NCBI GenBank assembly: GCA_002440745.1
Contig: DJVB01000044.1
Location: 75,375 to 139,374 of the forward strand
Direction: 5' to 3'
From: Bacteroidales bacterium UBA6267
GTDB lineage: Bacteria > Bacteroidota > Bacteroidia > Bacteroidales > UBA1556
Length of the DNA: 64,000 bases
Numbering within the stretch: position 1 is the first letter of the stretch; every line of letters starts with the position of its first letter. The notes under the pieces were generated by a model. The model did not search any database. It had not been told where the DNA came from and worked only from the letters and a program-made list of their open reading frames with translations. Of this stretch, positions 16,860 to 25,353 are shown in pieces. The translations under genes and the position numbers were made by a program.

Positions 16860-19231
16860 TATTTTACAAAAAGAATTTTATCGACAAAGGTGTCTGAGCC
16901 GTCTTTATTTGTCGAAAATATAAGATAAACTCCAGTACTGACGCGGTCGCCATTATAGTTTTTTCCATTCCATAAGATGGTGCCGCCATTGGATTCGCCT
17001 TCAAAAACCGCATTGCCTGCGATATCGGTAATACGCACTTGAGCCTCTTCGACCAATCCGGAAACCGTTATAGAGCCATTATATTCCGGAGTAACAGGGT
17101 TGGGAAAAACTTTCACATCACTATGAGTTTCGGCACCGGCAGTGGCATCGCTACGATAGGAGATAATGCCTTTTTCCGTAGCAAAATAAACCTCACCGGT
17201 TTGATGATCTATGGCAATGCTAAGAATATTATTGCTCAACAAAGGGCTATTATCCATATTGAAATGATGAATTTGTTTTGTGCCATCTTCCGACATCAAG
17301 AAAACACCTGAGTTGCGGGTTCCCAACCATTTGCGATTAGCACCATCAATGGCAATTGAAGAAACGTTCTCGGATTCTAACAGGTATTGCGAGATACCTT
17401 CCTGTTCGTAATAAATTTGTTGAGCATCAAACTCTTGACCAGAGAAAATCAGCTCGGGGGAATAGAAAACTGCGATTCCGGCAGAGGTGCCAACCCACAT
17501 TTCACCATCATGGTCGCAGGCAATTGCATAGATTGTGCTGCTTGGTAATCCACCGTTTCCGGGGGCGCCGGTGAGCAGTTTCTTTCTATCATCAGCCGTA
17601 TTGTCCGGCGTATTATTGTCGTTGAAAACCAAAAGTCCCTTGCCGCGCTGAAGTACTAACCATTTCTGATTCAGTTGGTCAATGACAATTTCACCAGTTA
17701 CATCTTCATTCACATAAGGACTCATATTGAAAGATTTCCATTTTCCATCAGGAGAACGGCGGTTAAAAGTGTTTGGATTTGCGGCTACAGCCACCCACAA
17801 ATTACCGTCTAAGTCGTAAGTCAATCCTGAAATACCGATAAATCCCGGCCGATTAACTGCCTCCCCAATTGTGGTGTTCGTTGAGTTATATGCTCCTACA
17901 TAATTCCCATCCTTAAATCTCAATAAACCTTGTCCCCATGTGCCTAACCAAACTTCTTGCGGGTTGTTGGGATTTACGGCTACAGCCACAATATCGTCAA
18001 TGGTATCCAAAAAATCGGTGTTAGCCGCAGTCCAAGAAGTCCATTCTTCTTCCGAAAAACGATAGAAACCTTTACGCAGGTAGCTGTTTGTACCTGTACT
18101 TTGGTAACCTCCGGTAGCAACCCATAAATGACTGTTTTCCACAGATAAATCCCAGGAGAATTCCGAAAAAGGACCCGAGGGAATTATAAACTGAAAAAAC
18201 CAAGCACGCGGATTAAAAACCAACCCGTTGACTCTGTCGGCAATCCAAATATTTTGGTCTTTGTCAACAATTAAATCGTTAGGTTGCGGCATGATAACTC
18301 CTTGACCTGATTGATTATAATCGAAAACATCAAAGGAATCGATGAGGTTGTTATAATAGATAGAAATGCCAAAAAAGGAGCCGATAAGCAAACTGTCGCC
18401 AAAACTTCGGATGCTTGTGATTGGGCCGTGCAAGTGAGGAAAAAGGTAATCCCATTGGTTGTTTTTCCGAATGAATAATGTATCGGTAGCATAAGCAATT
18501 CCCTTTTTCGCCACTATCAATTGGTTTCGATAAACTGCCATACAATCGAAATCGGAATTGCTGCTCGGAATATTTATTATCTTTTGCCAAGAGGTGAAAT
18601 CGGCCAGATTATAACCTGTGAGAGGAGCCGCTTTAATGCCTGAAATCGTTGCTGCAATAATAGAATCATTATGTATAATTGATTGATTTACAGCTAAGGT
18701 AGAGCCATTATTTCCTATTAAGTAAGTGTCTTCAATTTCTTTTCTTTTCAAATTAAGCACTACGATACCAAAATCGGTTGATAGGAATGCTTTGCCGTCA
18801 TGTATTAAAATATGGTTGATTTTTTTACTGCCCACAATCTGCTTTCTTTTGATGTCGGCGAGGTTAGAAATCAAATCGTTTTTCAATAAATCCAAATTGC
18901 CGTTTTCGTATCCAATCACTAAAATATCTGTAGTTTGGTCGTAGGCAATTGCACTCACACCTAAGTCTGAAAGTTTATTGATGCGGTTGAGTTTGGTGAT
19001 ATTTTGGTCGGTTCGGCTATAATAAAACAAGCTGAACGGAGTAGCACAATAGATTCGGTCGTTTCCATCTTCGGCCACAGCAATCACATTATTATAAGGC
19101 AAATGTTCGCGCCATTGCCCAACGGCAATTTGAGCTTTCAGTGGGGTATATGTTAAAGGAATGAGCAGAAAAACAATAATTATTAAATGAATTGCCGGTG
19201 AAAAACCATCTGATTTTGACTTTGAAAGCAT
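16859..19231 (-). CDS. porZ: PorZ-like T9SS attachment-complex protein (beta-propeller with CTD)
   Basis: A 790-residue exported protein: signal peptide (about 1-35), beta-propeller repeats of the two-component-regulator type (phrases such as 'IWIADRVNGL', 'VWLGTWGQGLLRF', 'MWVGTSAGIAVF', 'KWLGTRNSGVF') through about residue 690, and a C-terminal T9SS sorting domain starting 'VFPNPVTPE' and ending 'VDKILFVK'. Length, the opening 'IAVGQWREHLPYNNV' and the CTD fit P. gingivalis PorZ, which with PorU, PorV and PorQ forms the cell-surface complex that processes T9SS cargo. The alternative is an ordinary propeller cargo protein; the recO neighbour is consistent with, but does not prove, PorZ. Confidence 0.75.
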   Translation of the reverse strand: MLSKSKSDGFSPAIHLIIIVFLLIPLTYTPLKAQIAVGQWREHLPYNNVIAVAEDGNDRIYCATPFSLFYYSRTDQNITKLNRINKLSDLGVSAIAYDQTTDILVIGYENGNLDLLKNDLISNLADIKRKQIVGSKKINHILIHDGKAFLSTDFGIVVLNLKRKEIEDTYLIGNNGSTLAVNQSIIHNDSIIAATISGIKAAPLTGYNLADFTSWQKIINIPSSNSDFDCMAVYRNQLIVAKKGIAYATDTLFIRKNNQWDYLFPHLHGPITSIRSFGDSLLIGSFFGISIYYNNLIDSFDVFDYNQSGQGVIMPQPNDLIVDKDQNIWIADRVNGLVFNPRAWFFQFIIPSGPFSEFSWDLSVENSHLWVATGGYQSTGTNSYLRKGFYRFSEEEWTSWTAANTDFLDTIDDIVAVAVNPNNPQEVWLGTWGQGLLRFKDGNYVGAYNSTNTTIGEAVNRPGFIGISGLTYDLDGNLWVAVAANPNTFNRRSPDGKWKSFNMSPYVNEDVTGEIVIDQLNQKWLVLQRGKGLLVFNDNNTPDNTADDRKKLLTGAPGNGGLPSSTIYAIACDHDGEMWVGTSAGIAVFYSPELIFSGQEFDAQQIYYEQEGISQYLLESENVSSIAIDGANRKWLGTRNSGVFLMSEDGTKQIHHFNMDNSPLLSNNILSIAIDHQTGEVYFATEKGIISYRSDATAGAETHSDVKVFPNPVTPEYNGSITVSGLVEEAQVRITDIAGNAVFEGESNGGTILWNGKNYNGDRVSTGVYLIFSTNKDGSDTFVDKILFVK

Positions 19232-19287
19232 ATTTCGTTAGATGAATTTGTTGTAAAATAATGATAGACAATAATAAAACACATTGC

Positions 19288-19295
19288 CAAAGATA
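19288..19295 (-). promoter_or_regulatory. -7 promoter element for porZ-recO
   Basis: Reads TATCTTTG on the minus strand, an exact TAnnTTTG match, 57 bases upstream of the start at 19231. Confidence 0.45.
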
Positions 19296-19383
19296 GCTAA
19301 AAGCTAAAAATCGCAATCAATAAACTTGATTTTTTAGATTTTATTGTTATGCAAAACGTATTTTGAAAATTGTTGCGACATAA

Positions 19384-19412
19384 ACAAAAAAAAGCCGGAC
19401 ATTGCCGGCTTT
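19384..19412 (-). terminator. Intrinsic terminator after rplU-rpmA
   Basis: AAAGCCGG pairs perfectly with CCGGCTTT around a six-base loop. On the minus strand the stem is followed by a T run. Confidence 0.8.
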
Positions 19413-19434
19413 ACATCTTTTGGTAGTATTTTGA

Positions 19435-19692
19435 TTAAGCTTCAGGAACAATGTTTACATAAGACCTATCGTCTTTTTTCTTAACAAATTCCACTTTACC
19501 ATCGACCAATGCAAACAGAGTGTGATCTTTACCCAATCCTACATTTATTCCGGGATGGTGAACAGTGCCACGTTGACGTACCAGAATATTTCCGGCAATC
19601 ACGTTTTCACCGCCAAACTTCTTCACTCCAAGTCGTTTACTTTCCGATTCGCGACCGTTCTTGGAACTACCAACACCTTTTTTATGAGCCAT
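19435..19692 (-). CDS. rpmA: Large ribosomal subunit protein bL27
   Basis: An 85-residue ribosomal protein with the conserved 'MAHKKGVGSSKNGRESESKR' N-terminus that reaches toward the peptidyl transferase centre, then 'AGNILVRQRGT'. The N-terminus begins directly at MAHKKG, so the cleavable extension known from Firmicutes is absent. It follows rplU by 24 bases and ends before a strong terminator. Confidence 0.97.
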   Translation of the reverse strand: MAHKKGVGSSKNGRESESKRLGVKKFGGENVIAGNILVRQRGTVHHPGINVGLGKDHTLFALVDGKVEFVKKKDDRSYVNIVPEA

Positions 19693-19716
19693 AACTTTAA
19701 ATTTTTAGGTTAAAAA

Positions 19717-20031
19717 TTAATTTACATAGATGTTTTCAATTTGAATCTTGGTCATATACTGACGATGACCATTTTTCTTACGGTAACCTTTACGGCGCTT
19801 CTTTTTGAAAACGATTACTTTATCACCTTTGAGGTGGTTCAGGATTTTTGCGGAAACTTTGGCACCCTCAACAACAGGTGTTCCGACGTTGATCTTGCTG
19901 CCGTCCTCGATTAAAAGAACTTTTTCAAACTCAACGTTACTGCCTTCTTCGCCCTCCAATCGGTGAACAAAGATGCTCTGATCTTTCTCCACTTTGAATT
20001 GTTGACCGGCGATTTCTACAATTGCGTACAT
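19717..20031 (-). CDS. rplU: Large ribosomal subunit protein bL21
   Basis: A 104-residue 23S rRNA-binding protein with the typical start 'MYAIVEIAGQQFKVE' and the basic C-terminal signature 'KKRRKGYRKKNGHRQ'. It is the first gene of the rplU-rpmA operon, and a clear -7 element lies 33 bases upstream. Confidence 0.97.
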   Translation of the reverse strand: MYAIVEIAGQQFKVEKDQSIFVHRLEGEEGSNVEFEKVLLIEDGSKINVGTPVVEGAKVSAKILNHLKGDKVIVFKKKRRKGYRKKNGHRQYMTKIQIENIYVN

Positions 20032-20063
20032 TCTATATTAAAATTTGATTTTAAAATGGAGCG

Positions 20064-20071
20064 CAAAAGTA
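20064..20071 (-). promoter_or_regulatory. -7 promoter element for rplU-rpmA
   Basis: Reads TACTTTTG on the minus strand, an exact TAnnTTTG match, in the expected place for a ribosomal-protein operon. Confidence 0.6.
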
Positions 20072-20250
20072 TAAAATATTCATACATAAACAAGAAGAAT
20101 TTTAAAATTTATTCTTCAAACAATTTCCATCATTTTTTAATCCTAATCCATCCAATTTTCTGATTTTTTCTGAAATAAAAATGATTGAAAATCAGTGTTT
20201 CCACCTTCTCAATCAGCCTCAATGCAGCACGAATGGTTTCTTTTGAAGAA

Positions 20251-20287
20251 AATGAAAAAGCCCGAAATTCAAAGAAAATCGGGCTTT
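20251..20287 (-). terminator. Intrinsic terminator after pntAB
   Basis: AAAGCCCGA pairs with TCGGGCTTT (nine pairs) around a 13-base loop. A T-rich tract follows on the minus strand. Confidence 0.75.
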
Positions 20288-20305
20288 GTTATTATTTTCT
20301 GCGTT

Positions 20306-21697
20306 TTACTGCTTCAAGAAACTATTGATTTTGTCCACGCTGTCTTTGGCATCGCCATAGAGCATATCGGCGTTTTCTTTGTAGAAAAGCGGATTTTCGA
20401 CTCCGGCATAACCTGCAGCCATAGAGCGTTTCATCACAATTACTTTCTTAGCCTTCCAAACTTCGATAACCGGCATTCCATAAATGGGGCTTGCCTCGTC
20501 GTCTTGTGCGCCGGGATTTACGATGTCGTTGGCTCCAATCACCATAATCACATCAGTATCAGGCATATCAGGATTGATTTCGTCCATTTCCAACACGATG
20601 TCGTATGGCACGTTGGCTTCAGCAAGAAGCACGTTCATGTGACCGGGCAAACGTCCTGCAACAGGGTGAATTCCAAAACGAACGGTTTTTCCTTTTTTGC
20701 GAAGCATATCCACTAAATCGTAAATCGGATATTGAGCCTTGGCCACTGCCATTCCATAACCGGGGATGATAGCCACCGAATTGGCTTCTTTGAGCAACTC
20801 AGCCACTTCTTCGTGATTGATGGAAGTAACTTCACCCTCCATGGCTTTGGTAGAAACGGCTACATCGCCGAAGCCTCCGAGAATTACGCTGATGAAAGAG
20901 CGATTCATAGCCTCACACATGATGATGGAGAGAATTGCTCCCGAGCTACCGACTAAGGCACCCGTTACGATGAGTAAGTCGTTGCCAAGCATAAAACCGG
21001 CAGCAGCAGCAGCCCAACCTGAATAGGAGTTAAGCATCGACACCACAACAGGCATATCGGCACCTCCGATGGCCATGACCAACATTACGCCAATAAAAGC
21101 TGAAATGGCAGTCATAATCAATAATTCGGGCATTCCGGCTGTGCCTTCTTTCATGGTGAACATTACGCCAAGGATTATAGAAACCACTACTAATCCGCCA
21201 TTTACAAGGTGACGACCTTTATAAACCAATGGTTTACTGCGAATGGTACCTTGAAGTTTTCCCCAGGCAATGATGGAGCCTGTGAACGTGATAGCACCGA
21301 TGAATACACCGATGAAGATTTCTACTAAATGAATGGTATGAGCCGAGCCTTCTAATGTGGCGGTATGTGGGTCGATATACGAGCCAAAACCAACCAAAAC
21401 CGCAGCCAAACCAACGAAACTATGCAGAATAGCAACGAGTTGCGGCATGGATGTCATTTCAACTTTGCGGGCAACGATGATTCCGATAACCGAAGCAATG
21501 GCAATGGCGGCAATGATATAAACATGACCTTCGACTCCTTCACCTAAAACGGTGGAAACGATGGCGATAATCATTCCGATAATGCCGAAGAATACGCCAC
21601 GCTTGGCCGATTCTTGTGAGGATAAGCCTCCCAAACTTAGAATAAACAGGATGGAGGCAAACAGATAAGCAGCTATTTGTATTTCTTGATTTATCAT
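20306..21697 (-). CDS. pntB: NAD(P) transhydrogenase beta subunit PntB
   Basis: A 463-residue inner-membrane subunit of the proton-translocating transhydrogenase. The N-terminal half carries about eight hydrophobic helices. The C-terminal NADP(H)-binding domain (about 290-463) contains 'IIPGYGMAVAKAQYP', 'FGIHPVAGRLPGHMNVLLAEA', 'VIGANDIVNPGA' and 'VMKRSMAAGYAG'. It lies five bases downstream of pntA, so the two are coexpressed. The enzyme couples the proton gradient to NADPH formation from NADH. Confidence 0.97.
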   Translation of the reverse strand: MINQEIQIAAYLFASILFILSLGGLSSQESAKRGVFFGIIGMIIAIVSTVLGEGVEGHVYIIAAIAIASVIGIIVARKVEMTSMPQLVAILHSFVGLAAVLVGFGSYIDPHTATLEGSAHTIHLVEIFIGVFIGAITFTGSIIAWGKLQGTIRSKPLVYKGRHLVNGGLVVVSIILGVMFTMKEGTAGMPELLIMTAISAFIGVMLVMAIGGADMPVVVSMLNSYSGWAAAAAGFMLGNDLLIVTGALVGSSGAILSIIMCEAMNRSFISVILGGFGDVAVSTKAMEGEVTSINHEEVAELLKEANSVAIIPGYGMAVAKAQYPIYDLVDMLRKKGKTVRFGIHPVAGRLPGHMNVLLAEANVPYDIVLEMDEINPDMPDTDVIMVIGANDIVNPGAQDDEASPIYGMPVIEVWKAKKVIVMKRSMAAGYAGVENPLFYKENADMLYGDAKDSVDKINSFLKQ

Positions 21698-21702
21698 GAC
21701 TC

Positions 21703-23241
21703 TTATTTTCTAAACATTTTCAACATACGATGAGTTACAAAGAAGCCGCCTACAATATTGATGCTGGCCACTAAAATAGCTATGAAAGCCACAATCGAGA
21801 GCGGACTGGTCAAATCGTCTTTGATTTGGAGAAGTCCACCTGTGATGATGATACCGCTGATGGCATTGGTAACGGCCATAAGAGGAGTATGCAGCGAATG
21901 AGAAACGTTCCAGATGACTTGCCAGCCCACAAAAACAGCTAAGGCAAATACGGTCATGTGACCCATAAACGCTTTATCGCCGGTGGCATAACCCATATAG
22001 ATGAGCAATGCGCCTATGATGCCAAGGGTAATGGTAGTGTTGATATTTTTCTTTTTGGCTAATTCTGCAGCAGTGGGTTTAGGTTTGGCAGCGGCAGCAG
22101 GAGCATCGCTTTTTTTCTGTGGCGACACTGCAAGCGGCTCCGGTGGCCAATTGACAGCTCCGTTGTAGGTAACCATCGCTCTTTTCACCACGTCGTCATT
22201 CATGTCGATTTTGAAATTCTCGGCTTTGCCCATATCGTCCAAAAGATGGCAAAGGTTGTTGCCGTAAAGTTGACTGGCTTGTGTGGGCAGTTGGCTGAGT
22301 TTGCCAACGATGGTAACGCCATTTGGAGTAGTATAAACTTCTTCGTTCTTAGTCAGGACGCAGTTGCCGCCTGTGGAAGCAGCGAGGTCAACGATTACGG
22401 AGCCGGGCTTCATCACAGCCACATGGTCTTCGAGAATCAATTTTGGAGCTTCACGTCCCGGAATCTGTGCCGTTGTGATGATGATATCGACCTCTGAGGC
22501 TTGCTGTTTGAACAGCGCCATTTCAGCTTCGATAAATTCTTTACTCATCACCTTGGAGTAGCCCGATTCGGTGGCGCCGTCTTCTTCGATTTCTACGGTA
22601 AGGAACTGAGCACCCATGGATTGGATTTGCTCGGCAACTTCCTTACGAGTGTCGAAGGCGCGTACGATAGCCCCGAGACTGTTGGCAGCGCCAATGGCAG
22701 CTAATCCGGCAACACCGGCACCAATCACCAATACTTTGGCAGGATCGACTTTACCGGCAGCGGTTATCTGCCCGTTGAGGAAGCGACCAAAATAGTTGGC
22801 ACTCTCAATCACAGCGCGGTAACCTGCGATATTTGCCATGGACGAAAGCACGTCCATTTTCTGCGCTCTGGAGATACGCGGAATGGCATCCATCGCAATG
22901 GCGTTTACTCCCTGCTCGGCCAAAAGCTTCATAAGGTCCTGATTTTGAGCAGGCCAGAGATAGCTAAGGGTAACAGTACCTTTTTTCATCAGCTTCACTT
23001 CGGCAGGAGTAGGAGGCTGAACTTTAAGAATAATGTCCGATAAATTATATAATTCGGCTGCGGATTTCACAACCGTTGCACCGGCAGCGATAAACTCACT
23101 GTCGGCATAGTTTGCGCGAACGCCGGCGCCTTCTTCGATGCACACTTCAAAGCCCTGCTTAAGCAAGCGTTGGGTGGTCTTTGGTGTGGCGGCTACACGT
23201 AATTCGCTGGATAATAGTTCTTTAGGAATTCCAACTTTCAT
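21703..23241 (-). CDS. pntA: NAD(P) transhydrogenase alpha subunit PntA (fused form)
   Basis: A 512-residue protein. The NAD(H)-binding alanine-dehydrogenase-like domain (about 1-375) starts 'MKVGIPKELL', with the Rossmann motif in 'VLVIGAGVAGLAAIGAA'. A charged Ala/Pro/Lys linker follows, then a C-terminal block with about four membrane helices. This is the single-chain form that some bacteria split into PntAA and PntAB. I start at 23241: an upstream in-frame ATG at 23304 exists, but the family begins at MKVGIPKE and a -7 element lies between. Confidence 0.96.
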   Translation of the reverse strand: MKVGIPKELLSSELRVAATPKTTQRLLKQGFEVCIEEGAGVRANYADSEFIAAGATVVKSAAELYNLSDIILKVQPPTPAEVKLMKKGTVTLSYLWPAQNQDLMKLLAEQGVNAIAMDAIPRISRAQKMDVLSSMANIAGYRAVIESANYFGRFLNGQITAAGKVDPAKVLVIGAGVAGLAAIGAANSLGAIVRAFDTRKEVAEQIQSMGAQFLTVEIEEDGATESGYSKVMSKEFIEAEMALFKQQASEVDIIITTAQIPGREAPKLILEDHVAVMKPGSVIVDLAASTGGNCVLTKNEEVYTTPNGVTIVGKLSQLPTQASQLYGNNLCHLLDDMGKAENFKIDMNDDVVKRAMVTYNGAVNWPPEPLAVSPQKKSDAPAAAAKPKPTAAELAKKKNINTTITLGIIGALLIYMGYATGDKAFMGHMTVFALAVFVGWQVIWNVSHSLHTPLMAVTNAISGIIITGGLLQIKDDLTSPLSIVAFIAILVASINIVGGFFVTHRMLKMFRK

Positions 23242-23268
23242 TGTAATTAAGTTTAAAATTGAGGCGCT

Positions 23269-23276
23269 CAAAAGTA
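23269..23276 (-). promoter_or_regulatory. -7 promoter element for pntAB
   Basis: Reads TACTTTTG on the minus strand, an exact TAnnTTTG match, 28 bases upstream of the pntA start. Confidence 0.55.
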
Positions 23277-23562
23277 TAAATCTTTTCCCCTTATTTGGCA
23301 ACAAAAATTAACAATTGTCATTTTTAGGGCTTGGGTTGGTCAGGGGGGAGGAGACCTTTACAATTAGTTAGTTTTGGTATAATAACACCGTAAATTAAAT
23401 TTGCAGATATATTTTGTTATCAAAAGGCTTCAAATCTATATAAAACTTCATATTTACTATTTCTAATCTCACTATCACCCACTACTCTAAAACAGAAAAT
23501 CTCTCTCCCTCTCAAAATCAAACTGCTTTTTCTTTACCTTCCTCCGAAGGTGTCGGTGTTGT
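23277..23562. other. Gap without an intact gene
   Basis: Between the pntA promoter and the debris downstream of yhcG I see no supported gene. A minus-strand frame of 18 codons (23395-23451, starting 'MKFYIDLKPF') is open and protein-like but too short to support as a gene. Confidence 0.4.
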
Positions 23563-23691
23563 CTAAAACTTCTTTCTTCCTCCCCAAAACCATTGATATA
23601 ATTCTATTTCTTCCGGCTGCTCAATTCTTTTCGAGAATTCTCTAATTGCATTCTCAGTCCAATCACCAAGTTTTTCATTCTTCCACCTATT
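23563..23691 (-). pseudogene. Protein-like open fragment after yhcG (gene debris)
   Basis: Directly after the yhcG stop, in the frame shifted by one base, the minus strand encodes about 42 codons without a stop or a start codon. The translation has protein-like composition ('EKLGDWTENAIREFSK', 'QWFWGGRKKF'). An in-frame TAG precedes it immediately. It may be the tail of a decayed gene or of an older, longer yhcG reading frame; the yhcG end contains a 12-base tandem duplication (GAAAGTGAAATA, on the minus strand) where a frame change could have happened. Confidence 0.3.
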
Positions 23692-24862
23692 CTATTTCAC
23701 TTTCTATTTCACTTTCGTTGATAAGTTGTATAAAGGTTTGTTTGTCGGGCAGTATAGTTTGGTAGCGGCTGGCAAAAATCTGGTCGTTGTTTTCGGGCAG
23801 GGTAAATTCTACAAGGGTTTGGCTTTTGTCTTTGCAAAGCACAATACCGATGGTTTTGTTTTCGTCGGGCAGTTTCACTATGCGGTCGTGGTAGTTTACA
23901 TACATCTGCATTTGTCCAATGTCTTGATGAGTAAGTTCGCCAATTTTCAGGTCGATTACTACAAAGCATTTCAGCAGGCGGTTAAAGAAAACTAAGTCGG
24001 CTTTATAATGCTTTTCATCAATGGTCATGCGGAATTGGCGGGCTACAAAAGTAAAACCCTTTCCTAATTCGAGCAGAAACTGTTCAAGTTTGTCGATGAT
24101 GGCAGTTTCCAAATCGCTTTCGGAATATTGGTGTAGTTCGGGTAAATCTAAAAATTCCAATACGTAAGGGTCTTTGAGAAAGTCGGTTGGTTTTTCAATC
24201 AGTTGACCTTTTTCAGCCAATTGTTTGATTCCTGCTTTATCGCGACTTAGGGCCAGTCGTTCGTAAAGAGAAGCATCAAATTGCCGTTGCAACTCCTTTA
24301 AACTCCAGTTGTTGGTAGCACATTCAATCTCATAAAAGCGACGTTCATTGGGGTTCTCAATTCGCATCAGTTTGAGGTAGTGCGACCAGGAGAGGTTGAA
24401 TTTAGGCAAAGGCATTGACGATATGGAATCTATTTCATTTTCGGTAGGTTGTAATTGCGCAGACGATTTCTGCGCAATTGATTCGTTTTCCAATTTCCGC
24501 AACATGTTTGCGGAAATTCCAGCATCACTTTCAGTATTATTATTTAATGTTGATGGTATTTGCGCAGACGATTTCTGCGATATTGTGTAAGTAAGGTAGA
24601 ACTGCCTCATTTGCTCAAGATTCCTTTGTGAAAAACCCTTTCCAAATTCAGCCGTCAGCCGTTTTGAAAGTTCCTTCAGCACCTTTTTTCCATATTCAGC
24701 CCGTTCCTTTCCTTGTTGTTCGTCCTCCACAATCATCCGCCCGATTTCGAAATAGGTGTAAACCATGGTTTGATTGATGGTACGCACCACATTTTGCCTT
24801 GCTGCCTGAAGCAAACCGGCAATTCTCTGAAATAAATCAGTTGGTTTTAATTCATTGTTCAT
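23687..24862 (-). CDS. YhcG/DUF1016 family PD-(D/E)XK nuclease
   Basis: A 391-residue protein. The N-terminal DUF1016 helical domain ('YTYFEIGRMIVEDEQQG', 'LSKRLTAEFGKGFSQRNL') covers about 1-93 and resumes after an insert. The C-terminal nuclease core has Asp289 in 'KADLVFF' and the D-x-K pair 304/306 in 'VVIDLKIGELTHQDIGQM'. The family is associated with DNA-end processing and mobile or defence islands; the exact role is unsettled. Residues 94-150 are a low-complexity insert ('QKSSAQ' appears twice) whose DNA is made of perfect palindromes. Debris of other genes flanks it on both sides. Confidence 0.85.
   Translation of the reverse strand: MNNELKPTDLFQRIAGLLQAARQNVVRTINQTMVYTYFEIGRMIVEDEQQGKERAEYGKKVLKELSKRLTAEFGKGFSQRNLEQMRQFYLTYTISQKSSAQIPSTLNNNTESDAGISANMLRKLENESIAQKSSAQLQPTENEIDSISSMPLPKFNLSWSHYLKLMRIENPNERRFYEIECATNNWSLKELQRQFDASLYERLALSRDKAGIKQLAEKGQLIEKPTDFLKDPYVLEFLDLPELHQYSESDLETAIIDKLEQFLLELGKGFTFVARQFRMTIDEKHYKADLVFFNRLLKCFVVIDLKIGELTHQDIGQMQMYVNYHDRIVKLPDENKTIGIVLCKDKSQTLVEFTLPENNDQIFASRYQTILPDKQTFIQLINESEIESEIE
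24453..24580. repeat. Three palindromic units inserted in frame in yhcG
   Basis: Unit 1 (24453-24479) has an 11-base arm AATTGCGCAGA, perfectly inverted around CGATT. Unit 2 (24492-24518) has an 11-base arm AATTTCCGCAA inverted around CATGT. Unit 3 (24562-24580) is an imperfect copy of unit 1 with the same CGATT-containing loop. All three stay in frame and encode the variable insert of the nuclease. Confidence 0.75.
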
Positions 24863-25326
24863 GCTTCAATTCTAATATTTTTGGGTTGCTTAAATAGCTA
24901 TTCAAGCGAAACACCGATTTGTTTTTGCTCTGCTTTGTCTTTGGCACCCAATTTATCGGTAGTGTTTTTCATGGGTTGCATCAAATTCTAATGTCCACTC
25001 TATTCGTTGAAATTCTCAATCATTTCACTATCTGTAAAAAAGTTACCATCCGGCCAAAGCAATATACGCTGCACTAGTATTAAATTCAGGATTTAAAAAA
25101 TTTAGCTTTCAATACGCATAATCAGCTAATATTTTCACCCGCAAAATACACTTTTTTTTAATGTGTGATTTGTAAAATTTTGGGTGTACAAAATGCGCTG
25201 ATTTGTGTTTCAACCCCCTCGAATTCGATAGGTTTAAAATAAAAGTCTTTGAATGCCGTTTGAAAGGTCATTTCTCTGATTTTTCTAAATTCGTAAAATC
25301 TTTTTCATGGAAAATCGGAGAATTTT
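24863..25326. other. Gap with minus-strand gene debris upstream of yhcG
   Basis: No intact gene. Two protein-like minus-strand frames are visible. One of 27 codons (24898-24981) begins 'MQPMKNTTDKLGAKDK' and ends 'QIGVSLE'. One of about 30 codons (25000-25092) includes 'RILLWPDGNFFTDSEM' and has no ATG. The rest, up to the porX promoter, shows nothing recognisable. Confidence 0.35.
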
Positions 25327-25334
25327 TATATTTG
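25327..25334 (+). promoter_or_regulatory. -7 promoter element for porX-tsaE
   Basis: TATATTTG, an exact TAnnTTTG match, 20 bases before the porX start. Confidence 0.55.
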
Positions 25335-25353
25335 AACGCTTAAACAACTCCGA

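Noticed and set aside
20195..20716. Plus-strand frame of 173 codons at the end of pntB
   Set aside because: It is antisense to pntB and its terminator; the pntB translation is fully conserved.
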